A stretch of DNA of 33,085 bases from Gemmatimonadota bacterium (GTDB lineage: Bacteria > Gemmatimonadota > Gemmatimonadetes > Gemmatimonadales > Gemmatimonadaceae), in NCBI GenBank assembly GCA_016218305.1, contig JACREJ010000041.1, positions 1 to 33,085 on the forward strand, read 5' to 3'. The translations under genes and the position numbers were made by a program. Shown in pieces: positions 21,066-30,484 of this stretch. The notes beneath the pieces were generated by a model, which saw nothing but the letters and a program-made list of their open reading frames with translations, was not told where the DNA came from and did no database searches. Position 1 is the first letter of the stretch. The number at the start of each line of letters is the position of its first letter.

Positions 21066-21069
<4 letters not shown>
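19111..21069 (+). CDS. Ser/Thr protein kinase with C-terminal two-TM and helical domain
   Basis: This 652-residue protein is a Pkn/Hanks-type kinase. The catalytic domain (about 25-285) contains the glycine loop GRGGMG at 32-37, Lys54, HRDIKPDN from 146 and DFG at 167-169, all intact. After a Pro/Ala linker comes a pair of membrane helices (about 355-395, from PFIWVNGAFIAVNLL to AFWSISVAYKY), then a basic, coiled-coil-rich C-terminal domain (about 480-640), also present in the next gene. Usual PASTA or other sensor repeats are absent. The start is a GTG with no ribosome site before it, so translation may be leaderless. The last 4 bases (ATGA) overlap the start of the paralogue. Substrates are unknown. 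Confidence 0.92.
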
Positions 21070-23132
<2,063 letters not shown>

Positions 23133-23203
23133 CGGCGGCGGCTGCGCCGGAACCCGTCCGACGCCGGGCGGTACCACATCCAGGACTCAACGGAACCCAG
23201 TCG

Positions 23204-23998
23204 ATGTCGCTCGCCCCGGTTTGCCGTTCACTCGTGGTCGTGCTGGTCGCTGCCGGCGCCTTCTCCGACTTGCTCTCGGCGCAGGAACCGGCGACGCCAC
23301 CGATCGTCGCGCCTCCCGCCATCGTGCAGGGGCGAATCGTCGGTCCGGACAAGAAGGCGCTCGAAGACGCGGAGATCCTCTACGGCGAAACGCGCAGCGT
23401 CATGAGCGATCGTCGGGGACGCTTCGTGATTGACCCCGCACCAGCGGGTGTGCACGACGTGCTCGTCCGCAAGATCGGCTACGTCCCGGTGCGCTTTCGC
23501 GTGGCGGTCACGCCGGGCGACGTGTGGGAGGGCACCATCCACATGCAGCGCACGGCGCAATCGCTGCCTGAGGTGGTGGTGCTCGATTCGGCGGCTTTCA
23601 AGAACTTCCGGCCGTCATGGCTGACCGGCTTTCTCGAGCGCCGGCGCGCCGGCATGGGCACCTTCCTCGATCGCATTGACATCGAGAACGCCCGGCTCAC
23701 GACAACGGGCCGCCTGGTGGCGACCTCGCCCGGCATCACCGCGCATGCGCGCGTGGGATGGGACGAACTCAACGTGAACCGCTGCGGCCACGGCTTCGGC
23801 ACCTCGAGCACCGGCGTCGTGTACGTGGACGGCTTCAAGACGGAAACATCGGTCACGGGGCGCTTCACGACCCTGAGGGACTATCCTCCGGAGCGACTCT
23901 GGGCGGTCGAGATCTTCAAGGGACGCGACACCTTCCCGGCCGGATTCTACGATCCCAACGCCTGCCTCCTCATCCTGCTCTGGACCAACCGTCGGTAG
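23204..23998 (+). CDS. Secreted carboxypeptidase-regulatory/TonB-plug-like protein, copy 1
   Basis: This 264-residue protein has a signal peptide (ends DLLSAQ, about residue 27). Residues about 38-115 form a carboxypeptidase-regulatory-like beta-sandwich (IVQGRIVGPDKKALEDAEI, shown partly; then RRGRFVIDPAPAGVHDVLV). Residues about 125-264 resemble the plug of a SusC/TonB-dependent receptor, with VVYVDGFKT and the end CLLILLWTNRR. No outer-membrane barrel follows: the protein stops where a barrel would start. A second copy lies 37 nt downstream. The role of plug-only proteins of this type is unknown; a periplasmic or surface protein is likely. Confidence 0.82.
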   Translation: MSLAPVCRSLVVVLVAAGAFSDLLSAQEPATPPIVAPPAIVQGRIVGPDKKALEDAEILYGETRSVMSDRRGRFVIDPAPAGVHDVLVRKIGYVPVRFRVAVTPGDVWEGTIHMQRTAQSLPEVVVLDSAAFKNFRPSWLTGFLERRRAGMGTFLDRIDIENARLTTTGRLVATSPGITAHARVGWDELNVNRCGHGFGTSSTGVVYVDGFKTETSVTGRFTTLRDYPPERLWAVEIFKGRDTFPAGFYDPNACLLILLWTNRR

Positions 23999-24035
23999 CG
24001 AGCGATCTCCTCTCACGGGACCGCGGGAGAACCGA

Positions 24036-24869
24036 GTGAGCCGAATTCCAGTCGGAGCCCGAGTGACGACACCCCTGGCGTACGTCCGCCGTGTCGCGAC
24101 CATTCTCAGCACGGCGGTCGTGGCCGCCCTCGCCGCGCCGCCCGTGGCCGCGCAGCAGGCGGTGCCGAAGGCGGAGGTCACCGCGCATCCGGCCATCGTG
24201 TCAGGACGGATCGTCGCGCCGGACAAGAAGGGAATCGAGGATGTCGAGGTGCTGCTCGACGACAGCGTGCGCGCGGTGACCGACCGTAAGGGGTACTTCG
24301 AGATCGATCCCGTGCCCGCCGGCGTGCATGACGTGCTCGTACGGAAGATGGGACTGGTGCCGGTGCGCTTCCGCGTGGCCGTCACGGCCGGCGACCTCTG
24401 GGACGGGACGATCCGGATGGACCGTGCGGCGCAGGCGCTGCCCGCGGTGGTCGTGCTGGAAGCGTCGAAGGCGCTCAAGAACTTCCGCCCGCCCTGGATC
24501 GACGGCTTCGTCGAGCGACGGCGCCTGGGGCTGGGCACCTTTCTCGATCGCATCGACATAGAGAAATCACACCTGGCGCGCACCGCGAATCTGATCGCCC
24601 GGGCGCCCGGCGTCACCACGTACCAGGGCTTCGGCTACGACGAACTGCGTTCCCCGCGGTGCGGCATGGGCGCGGGCTCGAAGGCGATGGTCTTCGTCGA
24701 TGGCATCAAGATGGAGACGTCGACCAACGGTCGGTTCGTGAGCCTCAACGACTACATGCCCGCCATGCTCTGGGGCATCGAGGTCTTCCGGGGCCGCGGG
24801 TCGATCCCGCCGCAGTACGACGATCCCCAGGCCTGTCTTGTCATCCTGCTCTGGACCAACCGTCGCTGA
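24036..24869 (+). CDS. Secreted carboxypeptidase-regulatory/TonB-plug-like protein, copy 2
   Basis: The 277-residue product matches copy 1 nearly throughout: GRIVAPDKKGIEDVEVLL, PAGVHDVLVRKMGLVPVRF, FVERRRLGLGTFLDRIDIE, VFVDGIKMETSTNGRF and the identical ending ILLWTNRR. It has its own signal peptide (hydrophobic segment about 15-35, cleavage after AAPPVAAQ). A GTG at 24036 gives the longest frame; a GTG at 24062 is the main alternative. Between copies the plug-like domain has diverged in its Cys-containing middle (NRCGHGFGT versus SPRCGMGAG), both keeping one Cys. Its stop codon directly abuts that of the hydrolase on the opposite strand. Confidence 0.8.
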   Translation: MSRIPVGARVTTPLAYVRRVATILSTAVVAALAAPPVAAQQAVPKAEVTAHPAIVSGRIVAPDKKGIEDVEVLLDDSVRAVTDRKGYFEIDPVPAGVHDVLVRKMGLVPVRFRVAVTAGDLWDGTIRMDRAAQALPAVVVLEASKALKNFRPPWIDGFVERRRLGLGTFLDRIDIEKSHLARTANLIARAPGVTTYQGFGYDELRSPRCGMGAGSKAMVFVDGIKMETSTNGRFVSLNDYMPAMLWGIEVFRGRGSIPPQYDDPQACLVILLWTNRR

Positions 24870-25685
24870 CTAGCGCGTGAGCAGGCCGGCCACGGCGGTG
24901 GCGACGCGATCGGGCGCGTCCAACGGCAGGAAATGTGCGCCGTTCGCGACGACTTCGAGGGTGGCGCCCGGTATGACCGACTGCAGCCGGCGGCTCAGGG
25001 CGAGCGGCACAAAGGGATCGCTGGCACCGTGCACGACGGCGGTAGGCGCGCGCACGGACGCGAGAGGCAGGGTCGCCGTCTCGTCGGGTCGCTGCGCCGC
25101 GAGATGGGCGAGCAGCGCGTCGCGCCCGTCGTTCTGCGCGAAGGGACGCAGGAAATGATCGAGGGCATGCCGGCCCTCGTCGCGGTCGGCAAACCCGCGC
25201 AGCAACGAGGCGTATGCTTCGCCGGCCAGCAGCGGCGCCGGCAGCCGTCGCGCAACGCCGAGGAGCGCGCGCGCTGCGCGCGTGCGCCAGCGCGGCCAGG
25301 CGTCGAGCCCCACGCTGTTGACGAGCGCCATGCGCGTCACGCGGCGTGGGGCGTGCACGGCGAGCCACTGGGCGACCGCGCCGCCAAGGTCGTGTCCCAC
25401 CAGGCAGACTTCTGGCACCTGCAGCGCATCGAGCACGGCGAGCGCCCGCTGCGCATGAGCCGCGACGGTGACCGACGCGCTGCCAGGACGGTCGCTGCGC
25501 CCGTAGCCAAGCTGGTCGAGCACGATGAGGCGAAAGCCCGCGGGCATGAACCGCACGACGTCGTTCCAGAGATACGACGACGTGGGGAAGCCATGCAGAA
25601 AAAGCACGGGTTCCCCGGCGCCGCGCGTGCCGGCGGCGTAGTAGTAGAGCCGATGGCCGGCCAGGTCGAGGAACTCACCGCGCAT
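24870..25685 (-). CDS. Alpha/beta hydrolase with Asp nucleophile elbow (epoxide hydrolase/dehalogenase-like)
   Basis: The start is placed at ATG 25685; a TTG one codon upstream is also possible, with GGGAG 7-10 nt ahead. The product of 271 residues has the oxyanion segment LHGFPTSSYLW, a strand and loop LDQLGYGRSDRPG, the elbow VGHDLGGAVAQW with Asp near residue 99 as nucleophile, an acid in GASDPFVPL and a His in ANGAHFLPLDAPDRV. An Asp in the elbow (GHDxGG) with an HGFP box is the signature of epoxide hydrolases and haloalkane dehalogenases, not serine esterases. A substrate cannot be assigned. It ends head-on against the plug-like gene with no gap. Confidence 0.88.
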   Translation of the reverse strand: MRGEFLDLAGHRLYYYAAGTRGAGEPVLFLHGFPTSSYLWNDVVRFMPAGFRLIVLDQLGYGRSDRPGSASVTVAAHAQRALAVLDALQVPEVCLVGHDLGGAVAQWLAVHAPRRVTRMALVNSVGLDAWPRWRTRAARALLGVARRLPAPLLAGEAYASLLRGFADRDEGRHALDHFLRPFAQNDGRDALLAHLAAQRPDETATLPLASVRAPTAVVHGASDPFVPLALSRRLQSVIPGATLEVVANGAHFLPLDAPDRVATAVAGLLTR

Positions 25686-25767
25686 CAACGCAATTCTCCC
25701 TCGCGCTCGCCTGCTTTCAAGGCAGGAAAGATGCGCGACTTACTCTGGCGTTTTGCGTCAAAAGGAG

Positions 25768-25773
25768 TATAGT
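25768..25773 (+). promoter_or_regulatory. Candidate -10 box (TATAGT)
   Basis: TATAGT is a good -10 match in the AT-richest part of this gap (25740-25790). It would start transcription near 25780 with a leader of about 60 nt before the ATG at 25839. No convincing -35 lies 16-18 nt upstream, and no ribosome site precedes the ATG. Confidence 0.4.
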
Positions 25774-25838
25774 TACGAAATCTTTGGCAGGGCTCGGCCG
25801 ACGAATGTGGCTATGTCCAATAATGCCAACAAGTTAGC

Positions 25839-26990
25839 ATGGAGTTTCGAGAGTTGACTTCACCGGTTATTCCAACCGTTCCGCTCTTTGCACCACCACC
25901 GCCCCCGCCGGCGCCGGTGGTTTTTCCGCTCGGTTGGATCCTCGAACACGCGGCGCTCCCGATCCAGTATCGCGCCGTGACCGAGGTCGCGAAGATCGGT
26001 GACCATCTCCCCGCGACCTACGCCAACACGCCGTATTTCCACCGGCCCGCGGTCGAGATCGCGGTGCGGCAGTCGTACGACGGAACGTGGAGCGGCGCGA
26101 TGCTTACCCTCCCGTCCAAGGGGGGCATCGACGGGCTCGGCAGCATCAACGCCGTGCGCCGCCTGCTCGAATGCGGCTGGGACAAGGACTCGCCGGCCGT
26201 GTATCAGGCGCGCCGTTCCCTCTTCCGCCTGCTCGCCGAGGATGAGGACGCGGCGCAGCTGTACGAGTTCCAGCCGAAGGCGGGCAAGTCGCTGGAGCCG
26301 GAGGTGGCGGCCCACCATCGCCGGCTGCTGCGCGAAGCGGCCGGCGCGACGCTGGCGCAGGCAGGGTTCGAGTCGGACCCGCGCGTCCGCGGTCTCGCAC
26401 GCCGGACGCTCGAGCGGATCATGGACTTCCTGGATTCGCCGCTGGGGCAGAAGCCGTGGGTGCGCGTGGGCAACCAGCAGGTGCTCGCCGCCGAAGCGTC
26501 GCCGCCGTCGGTCTATGCGCTCCAGATGCTCGCGCACATGCCGCTGTTCCGCAGCGAGTACTACACGTCCATGGAGACGCTGTACGAGTACCTCACGCGT
26601 CCCCTGCCGCGCCAGGAAGCCATCCAGATCGTCGGCAAGAAGCACCTGCACGTGCCGTTGCTGGTGCTCGGCGACATGCTGCCGCACCGCAACGCGGTGG
26701 ACGCCGACATCCCGATGGCGCTCGCCTGGCTCGAGACGATGGCCCGCCTGAACTTCCTGCGGCGGAACGAGAACTGGGGCAAGATGTACGAGCGGTTCGT
26801 GGATGATTGCGGCCGCGACGGCGTGTGGCATCCGCACAAGGGCATGGCTACGCCCAAGACGACAAACCCGTTCGTCTGGCCGTTCTTCCCGCTCGAGGTG
26901 CATGCGGCAGGCGAAGAGCGCTGGACGGACGTCACCTTCCGCATCGGGCTGATCGCGCGACTGCTGGGTCGCCCCATCGAGCTCGTGTGA
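25839..26990 (+). CDS. Conserved-looking protein of unknown function, possibly alpha-toroid
   Basis: The 383-residue cytoplasmic-looking protein (no signal peptide) starts with a Pro run (APPPPPPAPVV) and is then almost wholly helical. Features include an SYDGTWSG segment, several Arg/Leu-rich helices (RRSLFRLLAEDEDAAQL), and a late NPFVWPFFPLEVH. The DGTW motif and repeated helix pairs recall alpha/alpha-toroid proteins such as terpene cyclase or prenyltransferase relatives, but no catalytic DxDD or zinc site is visible, so this is only a fold guess. Codon pattern and length support a real gene. It lies between two alpha/beta hydrolases with no evident shared pathway. Confidence 0.68.
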   Translation: MEFRELTSPVIPTVPLFAPPPPPPAPVVFPLGWILEHAALPIQYRAVTEVAKIGDHLPATYANTPYFHRPAVEIAVRQSYDGTWSGAMLTLPSKGGIDGLGSINAVRRLLECGWDKDSPAVYQARRSLFRLLAEDEDAAQLYEFQPKAGKSLEPEVAAHHRRLLREAAGATLAQAGFESDPRVRGLARRTLERIMDFLDSPLGQKPWVRVGNQQVLAAEASPPSVYALQMLAHMPLFRSEYYTSMETLYEYLTRPLPRQEAIQIVGKKHLHVPLLVLGDMLPHRNAVDADIPMALAWLETMARLNFLRRNENWGKMYERFVDDCGRDGVWHPHKGMATPKTTNPFVWPFFPLEVHAAGEERWTDVTFRIGLIARLLGRPIELV

Positions 26991-27030
26991 CGCTCGCGGG
27001 CCGCACCGTGGAAACTGGGGGCCGGTGCTC

Positions 27031-27924
27031 GTGACCCGGCCCTCGTGTTTTCCGGAAGGGTACGCCGGGTGCTCCGCCCGCGACGTCGCGCTGGCCGACG
27101 GGACGCGCCTGCGGCTCGTCGAGAGCGGCGACGTGCACGCGCCGCCGGTGCTGCTGGTGCACGGATTCGGCGCGTCCGCCTATCAATGGCGATTCACGCT
27201 GCCCGTGCTCGCCGCGGCCGGCTTTCGCGCCGTCGCACCGGACCTGCCGGGACACGGCTTCAGTCAGCTGGCGTTCCCCAATGGCGAATACACCCGCGAG
27301 CGGTACGCTCGCCGCCTCTGGCAGTTGATGGACGTGCTCGGCGTCACCCAGGCGCCGGTGATCGGGCACTCGATGGGCGGTGCGATCGCCGCCGAGATGG
27401 CGTGGCAACAGCCGGAGCGGATCACCCGACTGGCACTGCTCTCGCCGGCGGGCTTCGGCGTGGTGCCCGATCGGCTGCGCCTGCTGCGGTCCATCCCCGA
27501 TCGGCTCGCTCCGCTTGCTCGGCCGTTCGCTTCACGCGCCGCCGCGACGCTGGTGCTGGGCGATGTCTACGGGCCGGACGGGAGCTGGACGGCTCGCGAT
27601 GAAGCGGAGCTGCTCGCCCCGTACGCCCAACCCGGCATCTACCGCGCGCTGCTGCGCACGCTGAAGGAGTTCGACTTCCAGCTGCACTCCAACGCGCAGC
27701 TCACGCGGCTCACTCGCGGCACGCTGGTCGTCTTTGGCACGCATGACGCGGTGGTGCGTCCGGTGGACATCGCGGCGCGCGTGCGACTGGTGCCGGACGG
27801 TCGCCTCGTCGTGCTTTCGCGCGTCGGGCACCTGCCGCAAGTCGAGGCCGCGGAGGAGGTTGGCCGGCTGCTCGTGGAACTCGCGCGGGGGACGCGCGTA
27901 GCGGGTGCCGTCGGCGCCCATTAG
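27031..27924 (+). CDS. Alpha/beta hydrolase (serine type)
   Basis: This 297-residue protein has a standard cytoplasmic serine hydrolase core: LLVHGFGASAYQW, DLPGHGFSQL, the elbow VIGHSMGGAIAAE with the nucleophile Ser at about 114, an acid in VFGTHDAVV and the His in RVGHLPQVE. All three triad members are present. It resembles the 2-hydroxymuconate/lactonase-type hydrolases broadly, but substrate is not assignable. GTG 27031 is chosen because GGGGG at 27017-27021 is 9 nt away; GTG 27025 is too close. Its stop codon is part of the candidate -10 box of the next gene, showing tight packing. Confidence 0.88.
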   Translation: MTRPSCFPEGYAGCSARDVALADGTRLRLVESGDVHAPPVLLVHGFGASAYQWRFTLPVLAAAGFRAVAPDLPGHGFSQLAFPNGEYTRERYARRLWQLMDVLGVTQAPVIGHSMGGAIAAEMAWQQPERITRLALLSPAGFGVVPDRLRLLRSIPDRLAPLARPFASRAAATLVLGDVYGPDGSWTARDEAELLAPYAQPGIYRALLRTLKEFDFQLHSNAQLTRLTRGTLVVFGTHDAVVRPVDIAARVRLVPDGRLVVLSRVGHLPQVEAAEEVGRLLVELARGTRVAGAVGAH

Positions 27925-27927
27925 GTT
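27922..27927 (+). promoter_or_regulatory. Candidate -10 box for leaderless helicase mRNA
   Basis: TAGGTT fits TANNNT and includes the TAG stop of the preceding gene. It ends 6 nt before the GTG start of the helicase, which has no spaced ribosome site. The spacing is identical to that before the NFACT-R gene. Confidence 0.42.
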
Positions 27928-27933
27928 GCGGGA

Positions 27934-29238
27934 GTGACCACGACCAAAAAGAAGACGGCCCCCGCGCGCCGGACCGGTGCGCGCGGCAAGGGCCGGGCCG
28001 CGGCGGACGCCGCTGGCGTACCACAGTCGAACGACGTCGTTGCCAGCGCTCCCGCCGAAGCGGAGAGCGTGAGTCTCGCGCACGCCGAGGCGATCGCGAG
28101 CGCGAGCGACGGCGGCGGGTTTGCCGAGCTCGGATTGCACGAGACCGTGCTGCGGGCGATTGCCGACGCCGGGTACACGCTGCCGACCCCCATCCAGCGG
28201 CAGGCGATTCCGCTCGCGCTGAAGGGGCGCGACCTGATGGGACTCGCCCAGACCGGGACGGGCAAGACCGCCGGCTTCTCGATTCCGATCATCGAGCGCC
28301 TGCTCGACGGCCCGCACCGCACGCGCGCGCTCATCCTCACGCCGACGCGCGAGCTCTGCCAGCAGGTGGAGGAGAGCTTCCGCAAGTACGGCAAGTACGC
28401 GGGGCTCGAGGTCGTGTCGGTGTACGGCGGCGTGGGCTACGAGATCCAGGTGGCCGCCCTTCGCGGCGGCGTCGACGTGATCGTGGCGACACCCGGGCGC
28501 CTGATCGACCACCTGGAGAAGCAGAACGTCAACTTCGACGAGCTCGAGGTGCTGGTGCTCGACGAAGCCGACCGGATGCTCGACATGGGGTTCGCGCCGC
28601 AGATCCAGCGCATCGTCGCCGCCATTCATCCGTACCGGCAGACGCTGCTCTTCAGCGCCACGATGCCGCCCGAGGTGGAGGCGCTGGCGCGCAAGTACCT
28701 GCGCAAGCCGGTCGTGGTGCAGGTGGGGCGCCGGTCGAGCGCCGCGACGACGGTGAAGCACTTCGTCTATCCCGTGCCGAAGCAGCGGAAGACCGAGCTG
28801 CTCGCCGAGCTGCTCAAGCAGAAGGAGATGGACTCGGTGCTCGTCTTCACGCGCACCAAGCACGGCGCCGACCGCGTGGTGCAGCACCTCGCCGAGCAGG
28901 GCATCGAGTCCGACGCGCTGCATGCCGACAAGACGCAGGGCCAGCGCGAGTCGGCGCTGCAGCGCTTCAAGGAGGGCAAGACGCGTGTCCTCGTGGCCAC
29001 CGACATCGCCCAGCGCGGGCTCGACATCTCGGGCATCACGCACGTGATCAACTACGACGTACCGCAGCAGGCCGAGGACTACGTGCACCGCATCGGCCGC
29101 ACCGGCCGCGCCGCGTCCACGGGCGACGCCTATACGTTCATGTGCGCCGACGAGATCGCGATGGTCAAGACGATCGAGCGGACGATTAACCAGGAGATAC
29201 CTAGAATATCAGTTACTGGGTATGATTTTGGGACTTGA
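27934..29238 (+). CDS. DEAD-box RNA helicase
   Basis: The 434-residue enzyme unwinds RNA using ATP in the cytoplasm. After a basic, low-complexity N-terminus (about 1-60, Lys/Arg/Ala-rich) come the Q motif (GFAELGL with TPIQ at about 85-88), motif I AQTGTGKT at 105-112, Ia PTREL, Ib ATPGR, motif II LDEADRMLDMGF with DEAD at 210-213, motif III SAT, and motif VI HRIGRTGR. It is of the RhlE/DeaD group; the C-terminus ends soon after the second RecA domain, without the DbpA-type RNA-binding extension. The start is a GTG. Its 3' end meets a large inverted repeat, 6 nt after the stop. Confidence 0.95.
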   Translation: MTTTKKKTAPARRTGARGKGRAAADAAGVPQSNDVVASAPAEAESVSLAHAEAIASASDGGGFAELGLHETVLRAIADAGYTLPTPIQRQAIPLALKGRDLMGLAQTGTGKTAGFSIPIIERLLDGPHRTRALILTPTRELCQQVEESFRKYGKYAGLEVVSVYGGVGYEIQVAALRGGVDVIVATPGRLIDHLEKQNVNFDELEVLVLDEADRMLDMGFAPQIQRIVAAIHPYRQTLLFSATMPPEVEALARKYLRKPVVVQVGRRSSAATTVKHFVYPVPKQRKTELLAELLKQKEMDSVLVFTRTKHGADRVVQHLAEQGIESDALHADKTQGQRESALQRFKEGKTRVLVATDIAQRGLDISGITHVINYDVPQQAEDYVHRIGRTGRAASTGDAYTFMCADEIAMVKTIERTINQEIPRISVTGYDFGT

Positions 29239-29244
29239 TGTCCC

Positions 29245-29361
29245 AGAGAAACAACAGAGAGACAACAGAGAGACAACAGAAAAACAACAGAGGCCTCGAA
29301 CGCCAAGCCGGGCCTCTGTTGTCTTTCTGTTGTCTCTCTGTTGTCTCTCTGTTGTTTCTCT
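29245..29361. repeat. 51-bp inverted repeat with 11-bp tandem unit
   Basis: The arms 29245-29295 and 29311-29361 are reverse complements with one mismatch in 51 bases; the loop is 15 nt (29296-29310). Each arm is itself made of about four copies of an 11-bp unit, ACAACAGAGAG, ending in a GAGGCC/GGCCTC clamp. Just before it, GGGAC (29230-29234) and GTCCC (29240-29244) form a separate hairpin overlapping the helicase stop. The element exactly fills the gap between the convergent helicase and pseudopilin genes, and its right edge touches the pseudopilin stop codon. It is likely a bidirectional 3'-end structure. Confidence 0.95.
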
Positions 29362-29787
29362 CTATTGGCTCCATCGCACTCTTCCGAGTCGAGAGACGAT
29401 AACGGAGTCAATTCGAGAGCCGCGGACCACGAGCAGCGTGGTATTCGACACGCCCGTCGCGACGCCGTCGGGGGCGTAGCGCACGGTGTCGCTGCTGGCG
29501 GCGAGCGCGACGCCGTGCAGCGTGCCGACGGCGCGGCGGGCGACGGTGTCGCCGGCGCAGGTCACGGTGACCTCGCCGCGCGCGGCATCCACGACGAACG
29601 TCGCCACCGCGCCGCGGGCGAGCGCCGCCTCGCGCGTCAGGACGAGCGCGTTGACGAGGTCCGCGACCGCCGCGCGCACCTGCCAGCGCGCCGTCGTCGC
29701 CGCGAGCGCTGGCACGGCGGTGGCCGCGACGATCGCGAGCAGGGCGAGCGTGAGGACCAGTTCGGGAAGCGTATGGGCGCGGCGCAT
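29362..29787 (-). CDS. Pseudopilin (GspH/FimT-like)
   Basis: This 141-residue protein begins MRRAHTLPELVLTLALLAIV: a prepilin leader (basic, ending at His-Thr-Leu instead of Gly-Phe-Thr-Leu), the key Glu at +5 of the mature part, and a long hydrophobic helix. The rest is a small globular head with short beta-strands (VATFVVDAARGEVTV). Such proteins belong to type II secretion or type IV pilus systems, but no other component is in the window, so this is an orphan gene here. The cleavage position normally has Gly before the Phe/Met; the His-Thr-Leu sequence is atypical. GGAGG lies 6 nt before this ATG, which supports it over an upstream start. Confidence 0.82.
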   Translation of the reverse strand: MRRAHTLPELVLTLALLAIVAATAVPALAATTARWQVRAAVADLVNALVLTREAALARGAVATFVVDAARGEVTVTCAGDTVARRAVGTLHGVALAASSDTVRYAPDGVATGVSNTTLLVVRGSRIDSVIVSRLGRVRWSQ

Positions 29788-29946
29788 GCGAGGCCTCCGG
29801 GTGCATTTCCGCCGGACGTGCGCGACGGGTGTCGACCGCACATCTTGGGGGCATCGCGCCGGCCTGCATCACCACGCGAATGCCCGTGGGGGCATAGGAT
29901 TGCGTGCGCGGCGGCCGGCACCGCACGCGTCACATGGAGACCTGTC

Positions 29947-30192
29947 ATGCCGCTCGCTGGATCGCGCCGTCGCTGGGCGCTCGCCCTGCTCGTCCTTGCT
30001 GCCGGATGCCGTTCCCCAACCGCCGACGCGGCCATCGCCGAGCAGCTCGCGCAGGTGTCCGACGCCCTCATCGCGATGCAGGACCAGATCGCGATGAACT
30101 CCACGACGGTGGATTCGCTCGTGCAGGTCGTGGCCCGGCAGGACACGCTCGTCAAGCGGCTGGCCGCCGCGAGCGGGGTGCCGGTGCCCTGA
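29947..30192 (+). CDS. Small lipoprotein with coiled coil
   Basis: The 81-residue product has a lipoprotein signal with lipobox LAAGC (Cys about 21) and then a continuous helix with heptad spacing (AEQLAQVSDALIAMQDQIAMNS, shown only in part: LAQVSDALIAM; then VDSLVQVVARQDTLVKRL), ending in a short flexible tail. It resembles Lpp-like or tether proteins in architecture only. GGAGA at 29936-29940 gives a proper ribosome site 6 nt before the ATG. TAGGAT at 29895-29900 could be its -10 box. It is followed 34 nt later by the selenoprotein gene. Confidence 0.75.
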   Translation: MPLAGSRRRWALALLVLAAGCRSPTADAAIAEQLAQVSDALIAMQDQIAMNSTTVDSLVQVVARQDTLVKRLAAASGVPVP

Positions 30193-30226
30193 CCGCGCCC
30201 TAGATTTCGCCCACACGGGAGGTGCC

Positions 30227-30463
30227 ATGCGCGTCAACATCGAATACTGCGTCATCTGAAACTACGAACCCCGGGCCGTCAGTTTGGCGGCCGCGATTCG
30301 CGAGACGTTCCCCGAGGCCGAGGTGTCGCTGCAGCACAGCGGCGGCGGCCGGTTCGAGGTGACCGTCAACGACGTGCCGGTTTTCGAGAAATCGACGCTC
30401 GGCCGGCACGCAAAGCCGGGCGAGGTGCTCGACCTCATTCGACGGTCTACCCTCGCTGTATGA
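30227..30463 (+). CDS. SelW-like (Rdx family) selenoprotein, UGA read as selenocysteine
   Basis: Conventional gene calling misses this gene because codon 11 is TGA (30257-30259). Reading it as selenocysteine (U) gives a 78-residue protein with the redox motif Cys8-Val-Ile-U11 right after a first beta-strand (VNIEYCVIUNYEP). The rest follows the Rdx (SelW/SelT/SelH) thioredoxin-like family: a helix AVSLAAAIRETFPEAEV, then RFEVTVNDVPVFEK, matching the family FFEVxvxGxlvxsk segment, then a closing helix. Animal SelW has the same order, including a CxxU motif. Start and end are sound: GGGAGG (30217-30222) lies 4 nt before ATG, and the natural stop is TGA 30461-30463. A SECIS-like hairpin lies 14 nt after the UGA. 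A Cys-to-UGA mutation is the alternative but does not explain the motif and hairpin. Confidence 0.88.
30274..30292 (+). promoter_or_regulatory. Bacterial SECIS-like hairpin in the selenoprotein mRNA
   Basis: GGCCGTC (30274-30280) pairs with GGCGGCC (30286-30292), seven pairs including one U-G, leaving the 5-nt loop AGTTT (30281-30285). The loop has G as its second base and begins 21 nt after the UGA. As recalled, bacterial SECIS elements have a G in the first two loop positions and lie about 16-37 nt from the UGA, so both fit. It would recruit SelB with Sec-tRNA. Confidence 0.68.
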
Positions 30464-30484
30464 CTCCCTTCAGTTTCTGATTTC

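Noticed and set aside
25740..25790. Sigma-54 promoter (TGGCGTTTTGC)
   Set aside because: The GG and GC elements are closer than the required spacing, and no enhancer-like site is visible.
30257..30259. TGA as a nonsense mutation or sequencing error in a Cys-type Rdx gene
   Set aside because: The codon sits exactly at the CxxU position known from SelW proteins and is followed by a suitable hairpin, so recoding is more likely; a single read error cannot be fully excluded from this sequence alone.
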